Shown one piece after another: positions 16,323-23,805 of a stretch of DNA of 38,848 nucleotides. The notes below the pieces were generated by a model, which made no database searches, was not told the DNA's origin, and worked only from the letters and a program-made list of their open reading frames with translations. Positions within the stretch are counted from its first letter, which is position 1, and every line of letters begins with the position of its first letter. A program made the position numbers and the translations under genes. The stretch comes from Bacteroidales bacterium. GTDB taxonomy: Bacteria; Bacteroidota; Bacteroidia; Bacteroidales; UBA932. The stretch covers positions 1 to 38,848 of the forward strand of contig JAFUWY010000005.1 in the NCBI GenBank assembly GCA_017477245.1, written 5' to 3'.

Positions 16323-16507
16323 CCGTCGTTCGCTGACCCCGACCCCTTCCGTCATTCGCCGGCTCTGACCCCTTCCGTCGTTCGCTGACCCCGACCCCTT
16401 CCGTCATTCGCTGACCCTGACCCCTTCCGTCGTTCGCTGACCCCGACCCCTTCCGTCGTTCGCTGACCCCGACCCCTTCCGTCATTCGCCGGCACCGACC
16501 GGCGAAT
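16323..16507. repeat. 26-bp tandem array ending in a full palindrome
   Basis: Seven units of exactly 26 bp, starting at 16323, 16349, 16375, 16401, 16427, 16453 and 16479, follow the pattern CCGTC(G/A)TTCGC-TGACCCCGACCCCTT. The last unit turns into a palindrome, ATTCGCCGG-CACCGA-CCGGCGAAT (16484-16507). The unit shares the core CCGTCATTCGCCGG (reverse strand CCGGCGAATGACGG) with the array in the GH92 gene. It lies between queF and the SDR promoter. The open minus-strand frame across it is a by-product of the repeat. Confidence 0.88.
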
Positions 16508-16510
16508 CTG

Positions 16511-16541
16511 TTTGAAACATCCGGAATTCTTCGTATCTTGC
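16511..16541 (+). promoter_or_regulatory. Promoter of the SDR gene
   Basis: TTTG at 16511-16514, a 19-bp spacer and TATCTTGC at 16534-16541 form a good match to the Bacteroidetes promoter (TTTG, 19-21 bp, TAnnTTTG). It begins four bases after the palindromic array ends, leaving a leader of about 20 nt before the ATG at 16568. Confidence 0.7.
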
Positions 16542-16567
16542 AGGACTAAGCTAATTACCAAGATTCC

Positions 16568-17338
16568 ATGATGAACTATTTTGACCTCAAGGGACGCGTC
16601 GCCGTCGTGACCGGCGCTTCCACCGGCCTGGGCCTGCAGATGGCCAAGGCTTTCGCCAGCCAGGGCGCCAACCTGGTGCTTCTCGCCCGCCGCATGAACC
16701 TCCTCGAAGAGAACGCCAAGGCCATCACGGCCGAGTTCGGCGTCGAGGTGTTGCCGTTCGCCTGCGACATCACCGATGCGGAGAAAGTGAAGGCCGCCGT
16801 GGCCGCCACGATGGAGCGCTTCGGCCGCGTGGACATCCTCATGAACAATGCCGGCACGGGTGCCGTCGGTCCGGCCGAGGAGATCACCGACGAGCAGTTC
16901 AAGCACGAGATGAGCATCGACCTGTTCGGCACGTTCATCTGCGCCCGCGAATTCGCCAAGGAGATGATCAAGGCCGGCTACGGCCGCATCATCAACATCG
17001 CCTCGATGTACGGCCTGGTGGGCAACCTCATCGTGGGTTCCGCTCCCTACCATGCCGCGAAGGGCGGCGTCGTCAACCTGACCCGCGCCCTCGCCGCCGA
17101 ATGGGGCAAGTACGGCATCACGGTCAACAGCATCTGCCCGGGCTACTTCTACACGGACCTGACGACCGCCACCCTGGATTCCGACTACTTCCAGGACATC
17201 GCCAAGCGCAACATCCCGATGGCCCGCTACGGCAAGAGCGGCGAGCTCGACACCTGCGCGCTCTTCCTCGCCTCGCCGTGCTCGACCTACGTCACCGGCC
17301 AGAACATCGCCGTCGACGGCGGCTACACCTGCGTCTAG
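16568..17338 (+). CDS. Short-chain dehydrogenase/reductase (gluconate 5-dehydrogenase-like)
   Basis: A 256-residue classical SDR. The cofactor site is TGASTGLG (residues 15-22), followed by NNAG (~93-96). The catalytic set is Ser146 with Tyr161 and Lys165 (YHAAK). The C-terminal VTGQNIAVDGGYTCV is the usual SDR ending. The overall pattern (YFDLKGRVAVVTGASTGLG) is nearest to gluconate 5-dehydrogenase/ketogluconate reductases, but SDR substrates cannot be assigned by motif. A second ATG at 16571 is an equally good start. It is a single-gene unit with its own promoter and the terminator at 17490. Confidence 0.88.
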   Translation: MMNYFDLKGRVAVVTGASTGLGLQMAKAFASQGANLVLLARRMNLLEENAKAITAEFGVEVLPFACDITDAEKVKAAVAATMERFGRVDILMNNAGTGAVGPAEEITDEQFKHEMSIDLFGTFICAREFAKEMIKAGYGRIINIASMYGLVGNLIVGSAPYHAAKGGVVNLTRALAAEWGKYGITVNSICPGYFYTDLTTATLDSDYFQDIAKRNIPMARYGKSGELDTCALFLASPCSTYVTGQNIAVDGGYTCV

Positions 17339-17489
17339 TCCGCCCCCTCCCCATCCCGGCCCTGGCGATCTCTGACCCGCAGCCACTCCGGCTCCGGCCT
17401 CACGCCAGTCCGGGTCCGGTAACGTCCGGTCCGCAGCCCGCTCCGGCTCCGGCCTCGCGCCATCCCGGAACCCCCAACTTCACCCAAGA

Positions 17490-17533
17490 GCGGTCCATGC
17501 CCCGACACTACGGCATGGACCGCCCATGTTTTT
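17490..17533 (+). terminator. Rho-independent terminator of the SDR gene
   Basis: GCGGTCCATGCC (17490-17501) and GGCATGGACCGC (17512-17523) form a perfect 12-bp stem with a 10-nt loop, followed by CCATGTTTTT. Between the SDR stop (17338) and this hairpin there is only GC-rich sequence with one imperfect ~36-bp direct repeat (17378 and 17432), and no gene. Confidence 0.8.
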
Positions 17534-17581
17534 GCTGCCCATGTCTCTGCTCGCCACGCTTCCTCTATCACCCACCCTCCG

Positions 17582-17841
17582 GCCCGGAAAAGGTCGATAT
17601 CCTGCCCGAACCCCCTCCACCACCCATCCTTCGGCCAGGATAAGGTCGATATCCTGCCCGACCCCCCTCCGTCATCCACCCTTCGGCCTGGATTTGGGCT
17701 CTATCCTGCCCGGACCCCCTCCGCCACCCACCCTTCGGCCCGGATAAGGTCGATATCCTGCCCGAACCCCCTCCGGCAACTACCCTCCGGCCCGGATAGA
17801 GACCTTATCCTGCCCGGACCCGGGCAGGCGGAGGTCCGGAC
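17582..17841. repeat. 52-bp tandem array, five units (first cassette)
   Basis: Units begin at 17582, 17634, 17686, 17738 and 17790, a period of exactly 52 bp. The core is GCCCGGATAAGG, then TATCCTGCCCG(A/G), then ACCCCCTCCGG. GGATA and TATCC within the unit can pair. The units vary at about 10-20% of positions. The same unit, at the same period, is found at 36929-37131. There are no unique spacers between units, so it is not a CRISPR array. Confidence 0.9.
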
Positions 17842-17995
17842 GAGCCCCAAAAGCTCGTCCAGATCCTCCGGCAGCCGCCGCTCTGCGTATTGAGCGGCGG
17901 CGGTGCCCCAACTTCGACCAATCTCTTGTCTCCCGGCTCAGAAACAGGACCCGCAGTGAGCCGCCGCGCCAGGTTATGCGCGGCGGCGAGTCGCC
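17819..17995 (+). repeat. Conserved left block with three hairpins (first cassette)
   Basis: This 177-bp block matches 37114-37292 closely. It carries hairpin 1 (GGACGAGC / GCTCGTCC), hairpin 2 (GCCGCCGCTC / GAGCGGCGGC) and the REP-like hairpin 3 (GCCGCCGCGC-CAGGTTAT-GCGCGGCGGC, 17960-17987). The sequence between hairpins 2 and 3 differs between the two copies while the stems are kept. Confidence 0.85.
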
Positions 17996-18403
17996 CTCTC
18001 GCCGGGAGTGTAACGGCTAAATAGTTGAATATCAGTGTTCGCGCCTCACTCTTTTTGCGCTTTTTGGCGATAGGAGAGAGCATGCTATGCTATGCGGGCG
18101 ACTCACCCTCTTATCGTAGCTCATAGACCAAATACTCATTCAACCATGCACCCAACCATACATCTAACCATACCCCGCCCCCTGACATCTTACACTCCTT
18201 CGTGGGCGTGATGAGCAAACAATTGACAATAAATGTTTTATGAAATCTCTAGTACCTCCCGGAGGGACGAGAGATTTTCGTTTTTATTGATAATCAGCTA
18301 GTTCCTCATCACGCTTTTGGGAAGGAAGCAGATGGGATTTGAAATGGGATGCCAGAGGGCGAATCACAGCCGCGCAATACGCGGCGCGGCTGTTCCCTGC
18401 GGG
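17950..18403. mobile_element. REP-bounded cassette without a transposase gene
   Basis: The segment is bounded by two inward-facing inverted copies of one ~46-bp unit: 17950-17995 and, on the opposite strand, 18403-18358. Both have CCCGCAG(T/G)GA outside, a GC-rich hairpin in the middle and GA(G/T)TCGCC inside. The ~360-bp centre (17996-18357) codes for no recognisable protein. It holds an inverted pair GCGTGATGAG / CTCATCACGC (18206-18215 and 18305-18314), a second pair GAGTCGCC / GGCGACTC (17988 and 18097), and the terminator-like hairpin at 18243. The arrangement mirrors 37247-38558, where the centre is a RAYT transposase gene. Mobility in trans is an inference. Confidence 0.55.
18243..18285 (+). 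terminator. Terminator-like hairpin in the cassette centre
   Basis: AAATCTCT (18243-18250) pairs with AGAGATTT (18270-18277), followed by TCGTTTTT. With no gene nearby on this strand it may end a small RNA made from within the cassette; no promoter was identified with confidence. Confidence 0.45.
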
Positions 18404-18536
18404 GAGACGTTAGGTGTTTCATTCTGGAATGAAGGGTTTCGATGGTGCACCACCGCCGCGCATAACCAAGCGCGGCGGTTAGCGTGGCTCGCCGGGAGTT
18501 TTGGGAACTCCCGGCGGCCCCGCTTGCCCGGAGGCA
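18357..18536 (-). repeat. Conserved right block with three hairpins (first cassette)
   Basis: This 180-bp block has the same length as 38512-38691 and matches it at both ends. It carries REP-like stems CAGCCGCGC / GCGCGGCTG (18367-18392) and CCGCCGCGC / GCGCGGCGG (18453-18478), both oriented opposite to the left-block REP. A third stem, GCCGGGAGTT-TTGGG-AACTCCCGGC, is at 18491-18515. The ~45 bp between the two REPs are divergent between copies. Confidence 0.85.
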
Positions 18537-18659
18537 GTCCACAGGTGGACAAGGTTGGATTTCAAGGGGTGTACCAGGTACGCCACCCCTGCCTCAGAAC
18601 CACTTCCAGGGCACATTGGGTGGACCTGGTACAGGGCTTCAAAGTGGACCAGGTCCACT
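18537..18659. repeat. Cluster of GTGGAC/GTCCAC palindromes
   Basis: GTCCAC-AG-GTGGAC (18537-18550) and AGTGGACC-A-GGTCCACT (18643-18659) are perfect palindromes. Another GTGGAC lies near 18620, and GGACCAGGTCC also occurs before the second cassette at about 36881. The function is unknown; repeated half-sites of this sort may bind a regulator. Confidence 0.5.
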
Positions 18660-18677
18660 GTTTGGACGGGAAATGAA

Positions 18678-18889
18678 GGAGTCGCAGAGGAAGGGTAAAA
18701 GGTGTCGCGGAGTCAGGGCAAAAGGAGCCGCAGAGGGAGGGTAAAAGGAGCCCAGAGTCTGGGGGAAAGGGATCGCGGAGGAAGGGTAAAAAATGAGCCC
18801 AGAGTCTGGGGAAAAGGGATCGCAGAGGGAGAGTAAAAGGAGCCAGAGTTTGGGGAAATGGGATCGCAGAGGAAGGGTAAAAGGAGTCG
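18678..18889. repeat. Degenerate ~23-bp purine-rich tandem array
   Basis: About nine units of 22-25 bp alternate between forms like GGATCGCAGAGGAAGGGTAAAA and GGAGCCCAGAGTCTGGGGAAAA. The plus strand is almost wholly purine. It lies just beyond the terminator of the GH2 gene. Open frames across it are repeat artefacts. Confidence 0.8.
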
Positions 18890-18897
18890 ATGGGCAG

Positions 18898-18940
18898 AAA
18901 AAAGAACCGCTACTGTGGGGTTGATTACCCACAGTAGCGG
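18898..18940 (-). terminator. Rho-independent terminator of the esterase-GH2 operon
   Basis: CCGCTACTGTGGG (18907-18919) and CCCACAGTAGCGG (18928-18940) form a perfect 13-bp stem with an 8-nt loop. On the minus strand it is followed by TTCTTTTTT. It lies 28 bp after the GH2 stop codon. Confidence 0.88.
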
Positions 18941-18967
18941 CATAAAACCAAATGCGACCGGTGGCGG

Positions 18968-21373
18968 TTACTTCGTGGCGAGCGGCAGCTTGGCGGGTTT
19001 CTTGATGCCCGGGGCGCTGACGGTCAGCGTGACGCTGCCCGGCTCGGCGCTGCTGCGCAGGATCGCCAGGGCCGTGCCCTGGAAGAGCTGCACGCTGGAG
19101 TCGGTGTGGATCTCGTCGGAGTAGAGGTTGCCGGAGGAAACACCGACCAGTTTGGCGGCACCGGCCACATCGAAGCTGAGCTTCTCGCCGGCGGTCCAGA
19201 CGCGGCGTCCGCGGCTGTCGACAGCCGTCACGCGGACGAACTGCAGGTCCTTACCGTCCCCCTTCCAGTCGGCGAAGGCCGGCTCGACGCGCAGGGCGAC
19301 GGGCTTGCCGACGGTCTCGAGCTTGTGGCGGGCCACGACGCGGCCGTCCTTGCGGGCCACGGCCTCGACATTACCGTTCTTGTAGGGGACGTTGTCCCAG
19401 CGGATCCGGTTGCGGTTCGACGGGTCGGAGATGTCGTTCTTCTTGACACCCTGGCTCTTGCCGTTCACGAAGAGCTCGACTTCGTCGCCGTTGGTGTAGG
19501 TCCAGAGGTTGACGGTCTCGCCCTGGGTGCGGTTCCAGTTCTCGCTCATGTAGGAGGTGCCGACGGTCATGCCGTTCCACTCGTAATTCTCGGTCGGACG
19601 CTCGATGATGCCGATGTGCACCACGGGCTCGTCGGAGAAGAAGCTCTTGATCAGGTAGGCGATCGGCTTGGGCTCGAAGGAGATGTCGAACTCGCCGTTG
19701 GCGAAGCCCTTGGCCGGCCAGCCGGCGGACTCGCCGAGGTAGTCGATGGCGCCCCAGTAGGCCAGGCCGATGACCTTGTCCAGGTCCATGCCGAACCAGT
19801 TGCCCGGCAGGCCGGTGGTGTTGGCCTCGCTCTGGTAGAACATCATCCAGGGGAAGTTCTTGCTATCGCCCGGGAAATACATGTAGCGGTAGTTGTAGGA
19901 AGCCACGTCGGTCTGGAGGGCGAGGTCGCAAGGGAGGTCGTTGGTCTCCCAGTTGCGGTAGCGCGGGTGCATGGCCACGGTGCAGGGACGGGTGCGGTCG
20001 AACTTGTGCAGGAGGGCGCGCTGGAGGTTGTAGGCCGTCACGCCGTAGTCGCCGAACGGCTCGGCGTTCTGCTGCAGCTCGTTGCCGAAGCTCCACATCA
20101 CGACGCAGGGGTGGTTGCGGTCGCGCTTGACCCACTCCTCGACGTTCTCCTGCCAGAGGGCCTTCCAGTCGCGGCGTCCGCCGGCATACTGCATGTTCCA
20201 CTTGTCATAGAGCTCGTCGACCACCAGGATGCCCAGCTGGTCGCAGAGGCGCAGGAAGGACTCGGAATACGGGTTGTGGGAAGTGCGGATATGGTTGAAT
20301 CCGAACGACTTGAACATGCGCAGGAGGTACTCCTCGCCGCGCGGGAAGGCAGCGGCGCCGAGCGGGCCCAGCGTATGGTGGTTGGCCGCGCCCTTCAGGA
20401 GCACCTTCTCGCCGTTGAGCTTGAGGCCGAAGGTCGGGCCGAACTCGACGGTGCGGATGCCGAAGGGCTCGCACACCTGGTCGCAGACCTTGCCGTCGGC
20501 GTCATAGAGGGAGACTTCGACGGTGTAGAGATACGGGTCCTCGCAGCTCCACAGGTGCGGCGCGGAGACGCGCAGCGGCTCGAGGTCGTACTCGATCCCG
20601 GGCTTCCAGTTCTTGTACTTGGTCTCGGTCACCTGCTCCGCCGCGACCTTGCCGTCGGCATCCAGCAGGCGGACACCGAACTTGACGGTCTTGAGGTCGC
20701 GCGCACCGCGCAGGAAGATCGCGGCCTGCACGTCGATGACGGCCTGGCCGCGGGCGACTTCCGTCGTGCGGACGTAGAGCGGATGGCGGGTGAAATAGCC
20801 GTTGGCGGGCGTGACGACGAGGTTGACGTCGCGGAAGAGGCCGCCGCCGGTGTACCAGCGGGAGTTGAACGGGCCCATCGTGTCGGCGCGGACCATCAGT
20901 TCGTTGGCCTCGCCGTACTTGACCTTGTCAGTGATGTCCACCTCGAAGCCGAGGTAGCCGTAGTCCGTGCCGGCGATGCGCTCGCCGTTGAGATACACGT
21001 CACCGACCAGCATGATGCCCTGGAAGTCCAGCAGGATGCGCTGGCCCTTCATGCTCGCCGGGATGTCGAGGGATTTCTTGTACCAGCCCGTGCCGAGCTG
21101 CTTGAAGGCACGGGCGGAAAGGGTGCTGCGGAAGTTGGCCGCGAGGTCCGTGGTGTTGCCCTTCTCGTCAGCGCCGGGGGCCACCCAGGGCTGGGAGATC
21201 TGGAAATCATGCGGGAGGTCGACGGCCTGCCAGCCGACATGCTCCTCGCCATAGTGGAACTGCCAGCCGGGATTGAGGCTCAGGGTGTCGCGGACGAGCC
21301 CCTCGGGCGCAGCCGCGGCGGTCGCCGACAGGGTCGCCGCGGCCGCCAGGATAAGCAGGAAGTGTCTCTTCAT
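18968..21373 (-). CDS. GH2 family beta-galactosidase-like glycosidase, secreted
   Basis: An 801-residue retaining beta-glycosidase. A signal peptide (residues 1-22) is followed by the jelly-roll sugar-binding domain (NPGWQFHYGEEHVGWQAVDL), with GTGWYKKSLDIP and DVYLNGERI. After an Ig-like domain the (beta/alpha)8 barrel holds the acid/base Glu432 in WSFGNELQQ and a probable nucleophile Glu516 in FYQSEANTTG. The remainder fits the DUF4982 and Ig-like tails of Bacteroidetes GH2 enzymes. GH2 covers galactosidases, glucuronidases and mannosidases, so substrate is uncertain. It is the second gene of the operon, 18 bp after the esterase, and is followed by the terminator at 18898. Confidence 0.92.
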   Translation of the reverse strand: MKRHFLLILAAAATLSATAAAAPEGLVRDTLSLNPGWQFHYGEEHVGWQAVDLPHDFQISQPWVAPGADEKGNTTDLAANFRSTLSARAFKQLGTGWYKKSLDIPASMKGQRILLDFQGIMLVGDVYLNGERIAGTDYGYLGFEVDITDKVKYGEANELMVRADTMGPFNSRWYTGGGLFRDVNLVVTPANGYFTRHPLYVRTTEVARGQAVIDVQAAIFLRGARDLKTVKFGVRLLDADGKVAAEQVTETKYKNWKPGIEYDLEPLRVSAPHLWSCEDPYLYTVEVSLYDADGKVCDQVCEPFGIRTVEFGPTFGLKLNGEKVLLKGAANHHTLGPLGAAAFPRGEEYLLRMFKSFGFNHIRTSHNPYSESFLRLCDQLGILVVDELYDKWNMQYAGGRRDWKALWQENVEEWVKRDRNHPCVVMWSFGNELQQNAEPFGDYGVTAYNLQRALLHKFDRTRPCTVAMHPRYRNWETNDLPCDLALQTDVASYNYRYMYFPGDSKNFPWMMFYQSEANTTGLPGNWFGMDLDKVIGLAYWGAIDYLGESAGWPAKGFANGEFDISFEPKPIAYLIKSFFSDEPVVHIGIIERPTENYEWNGMTVGTSYMSENWNRTQGETVNLWTYTNGDEVELFVNGKSQGVKKNDISDPSNRNRIRWDNVPYKNGNVEAVARKDGRVVARHKLETVGKPVALRVEPAFADWKGDGKDLQFVRVTAVDSRGRRVWTAGEKLSFDVAGAAKLVGVSSGNLYSDEIHTDSSVQLFQGTALAILRSSAEPGSVTLTVSAPGIKKPAKLPLATK

Positions 21374-21391
21374 ATCAACGGGTAAAATGGT

Positions 21392-22237
21392 TTATCGGAT
21401 GAAGGTGGCGAGCCAGCGCTCGAGCTCGCCGGTCCACTCGCGCTTGTAGGCGAAAGTGTCCTGGAAGCCCCAGCCGTGGCCGCCGGAAGGATAGATGTGC
21501 AGCGTGGCGCTCACGCCGTTCTGGCGCAGGGCCTGGAAGTACTCGATGCTGTTGATCGGGGGCACGGAGGTATCGTCCGCCGAGCACATGATGAAGGCGG
21601 GCGGCGTGGAAGCGTTGACCCGCTTGACGGTGGTGTAGCGGTCGATGCGCTCCTGCGAAGGGTTCGGGCCCAGCATCGCGTCCGGCCGGGAGCCGACGCG
21701 CGTGACGGCGTAGAAGAGCACCTGGAAATCCGGCCGGTCGGCGGCCGAGCTGTACTGCGTGGCCACCTGCGTGGCGAGGTTGCCGCCGGCGGAGGCGCCC
21801 ATGATGCCGATCTTGTGGGGGTCGATCCCCCACTCCGCGGCACGCTCGCGCAGGATCTCGACGGCACGCAGGCCGTCGCTGACCGGCACCTCGATCTTGC
21901 CGTTGGGCATGCGGTATTTCAGCACGGCGTAGGTGATACCGAGGTTGTTGAACCAGGGAGCCATGTCATAGCCTTCGTGGTTCATGGCCAGGCGGATATA
22001 GCCGCCGCCCGGACACATGATCACGGCGATGCCGTTGGGTTTGGCAGCCGGGTAGACGGTAAGGGTGGCCTTGGTGATGTTGCCGACGCGGCCGTTGCCG
22101 AGCTCGGTCTCGGGGCCCGTGAGGCCGCTGTCGTTGGGCGCGCCGGCGGGCCAGACGTCGACGACGACCGGTCCCTTTTGGGCCGCGGCGAGCAGGCAGC
22201 AGGAAGCTGCCAGCAAGGAGAGAAGGATGCGTTTCAT
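21392..22237 (-). CDS. Secreted alpha/beta hydrolase (carbohydrate-esterase-like)
   Basis: A 281-residue serine hydrolase with signal peptide MKRILLSLLAASCCLLAAAQ. The oxyanion segment is MCPGGGYIRL, the nucleophile Ser149 is in GIMGASAGG, and the acid and base are in CSADDTSVPP and GGHGWGF. This is the layout of the BD-FAE/acetylxylan-esterase-like enzymes common in glycan loci. The neighbouring GH2 enzyme suggests removal of acyl groups from a glycan before glycosidase action. A -7 box (TATATTTG, minus strand) lies 30 bp upstream. Confidence 0.85.
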   Translation of the reverse strand: MKRILLSLLAASCCLLAAAQKGPVVVDVWPAGAPNDSGLTGPETELGNGRVGNITKATLTVYPAAKPNGIAVIMCPGGGYIRLAMNHEGYDMAPWFNNLGITYAVLKYRMPNGKIEVPVSDGLRAVEILRERAAEWGIDPHKIGIMGASAGGNLATQVATQYSSAADRPDFQVLFYAVTRVGSRPDAMLGPNPSQERIDRYTTVKRVNASTPPAFIMCSADDTSVPPINSIEYFQALRQNGVSATLHIYPSGGHGWGFQDTFAYKREWTGELERWLATFIR

Positions 22238-22266
22238 GGGGTTAATTGGTTTTGTCTTAGTTTATA

Positions 22267-22274
22267 CAAATATA
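22267..22274 (-). promoter_or_regulatory. -7 box of the esterase-GH2 operon
   Basis: TATATTTG on the minus strand matches TAnnTTTG, 30 bp before the start at 22237. No TTTG was found at -33. Confidence 0.5.
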
Positions 22275-22335
22275 AATAAAAAAGAGAAGGAAACCCCCTG
22301 CGAAGGCGGAAAAATGGGATTAAAAGAATAATTGC

Positions 22336-22343
22336 TATATTTG
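22336..22343 (+). promoter_or_regulatory. -7 box of the rlmD operon
   Basis: TATATTTG matches TAnnTTTG and lies 32 bp before the ATG at 22375. The -33 position is not TTTG. Confidence 0.5.
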
Positions 22344-22374
22344 AAAGATATTTTGACTTACCCTGTACTGAACC

Positions 22375-23805
22375 ATGCCCAGACACAGCAAGCTAGACGT
22401 CATCCTCGAGAACCTCACGATCGAATCCGTGGCCGCGGAGGGCAAGGCCATCGCCCACACCCCCGAAGGCCAGGTCGTCTTCGTGGGATTCGCCGTCCCG
22501 GGCGACGTCGTGGACGTCCGCCTGGTGCGCAAGAAGAAAGCCTGGCTCGAGGGCACGATCATCCGCATCGTCAAGCCTTCCGAGCAGCGGCTGGAGCCGT
22601 TCTGCAGCCATTTCGGCGTGTGCGGCGGATGCCGCTGGCAGCCGCTCCCCTACGAGATCCAGCTCGCGGCCAAGCAGCGCCAGGTCTACGACCAGCTCAC
22701 CCGCATCGGCCACCTCCAGGTGCCGCCCTTCTCCCCCATCCTCGGCTCGGACAAGACGACCCGCTACCGCAACAAACTCGAATACTCCGCCTCCGACAAG
22801 CGCTGGCTCACCCGCGAGGAGATCGACAGCGGACTTGCCGGCGAGCCTGGCCTGGGATTCCACGTCGGCAAATTCTTCGACAAGGTCCTCGACATCGACT
22901 GCTGCTACCTGCAGCCCGAGCCCACCAACGGCATCCGCCTGTTCATCAAGCGCTGGTGCCTGGACCACGGCGTGACCTTCTATGACATCCGCGCGAACCA
23001 GGGCCAGCTGCGCAACATGTTCGTGCGCACCACCGACGCCGGCGCCGTGATGCTGATCGTCTGTTTCGGCGAGGACTTCCCGCAGCGCGCGCCCCTGCTG
23101 GACGCGGTCGCGGACGCCTTCCCGCAGATCACCTCGCTCTACTACGTGATCAACGGCAAGAAGAACGACACCATCGGCGACCTCCCCTGCATCCTCTACC
23201 GGGGCGAGGAGGCCATCTACGAGCAGATGGAGGGCCTGCGCTTCAAGATCGGCCCCAAGTCCTTCTACCAGACCAACACGGGCCAGGCCTACAAGCTCTA
23301 CTCCGTGGCCCGCGAATACGCCGGCCTGACCGGGACCGAGACGGTCTACGACCTCTACACGGGCACGGGCACCATCGCCCAGTTCGTCGCCGGCCGCGCT
23401 GCGCGCGTGATCGGCATCGAGTACGTGCCCGAAGCCATCGCCGACGCGCGGATCAACGCCGCCGGCAACGGCATCACCAACTGCGAGTTCTTCGCCGGCG
23501 ACATGAAGGACATCCTCACGGCCGGCTTCATCGCGGAGCACGGACGTCCCGACGTGATCATCGTCGACCCGCCCCGGGCCGGCATGCACCCGGATGTCGT
23601 CAAGACGATCCTCGAAGCCGCTCCGAAGCGGATCGTCTACGTAAGCTGCAACCCGGCCACGCAGGCCCGGGACATGGAGATGATGAGCGGCAGCTACCGG
23701 ATCACGGCCGTCCAGCCGGTCGACATGTTCCCGCACACCTTCCATGTCGAGAACGTCTGCCGCCTGGACCGCATCGACGATCCCCAACCCGAATCTGAAG
23801 AATGA
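22375..23805 (+). CDS. rlmD: 23S rRNA (uracil-5-)-methyltransferase, RlmD/RumA type
   Basis: The enzyme makes 5-methyluridine in 23S rRNA using S-adenosylmethionine. The N-terminal TRAM domain (ESVAAEGKAIAHTPEGQVVF) is followed by a [4Fe-4S] cluster motif C-x5-C-x2-C (CSHFGVCGGC). The Rossmann-type methylase domain has YQTNTGQAYKLY, VYDLYTGTGTIAQF and DPPRAGMHPDV. The nucleophilic Cys is in YVSCNPATQARD. The length, 476 residues, is normal. It is the first gene of a plus-strand run. RlmCD-type paralogues with other target bases are possible, so the exact uridine is not certain. Confidence 0.92.
   Translation: MPRHSKLDVILENLTIESVAAEGKAIAHTPEGQVVFVGFAVPGDVVDVRLVRKKKAWLEGTIIRIVKPSEQRLEPFCSHFGVCGGCRWQPLPYEIQLAAKQRQVYDQLTRIGHLQVPPFSPILGSDKTTRYRNKLEYSASDKRWLTREEIDSGLAGEPGLGFHVGKFFDKVLDIDCCYLQPEPTNGIRLFIKRWCLDHGVTFYDIRANQGQLRNMFVRTTDAGAVMLIVCFGEDFPQRAPLLDAVADAFPQITSLYYVINGKKNDTIGDLPCILYRGEEAIYEQMEGLRFKIGPKSFYQTNTGQAYKLYSVAREYAGLTGTETVYDLYTGTGTIAQFVAGRAARVIGIEYVPEAIADARINAAGNGITNCEFFAGDMKDILTAGFIAEHGRPDVIIVDPPRAGMHPDVVKTILEAAPKRIVYVSCNPATQARDMEMMSGSYRITAVQPVDMFPHTFHVENVCRLDRIDDPQPESEE

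Noticed and set aside
16147-17386. Minus-strand frames rich in RRKGSGSANDGRG-type peptides
   Set aside because: They are translations of the 26-bp DNA array and of the SDR antisense strand.
17582-17841. CRISPR array
   Set aside because: The 52-bp units are continuous repeats without unique spacers, and no cas genes are present.
18287-18297. ATTGATAATCA shared with the palindrome at the tRNA junction as a second attachment site
   Set aside because: An 11-nt AT-rich match without further similarity is too weak to call an att site.
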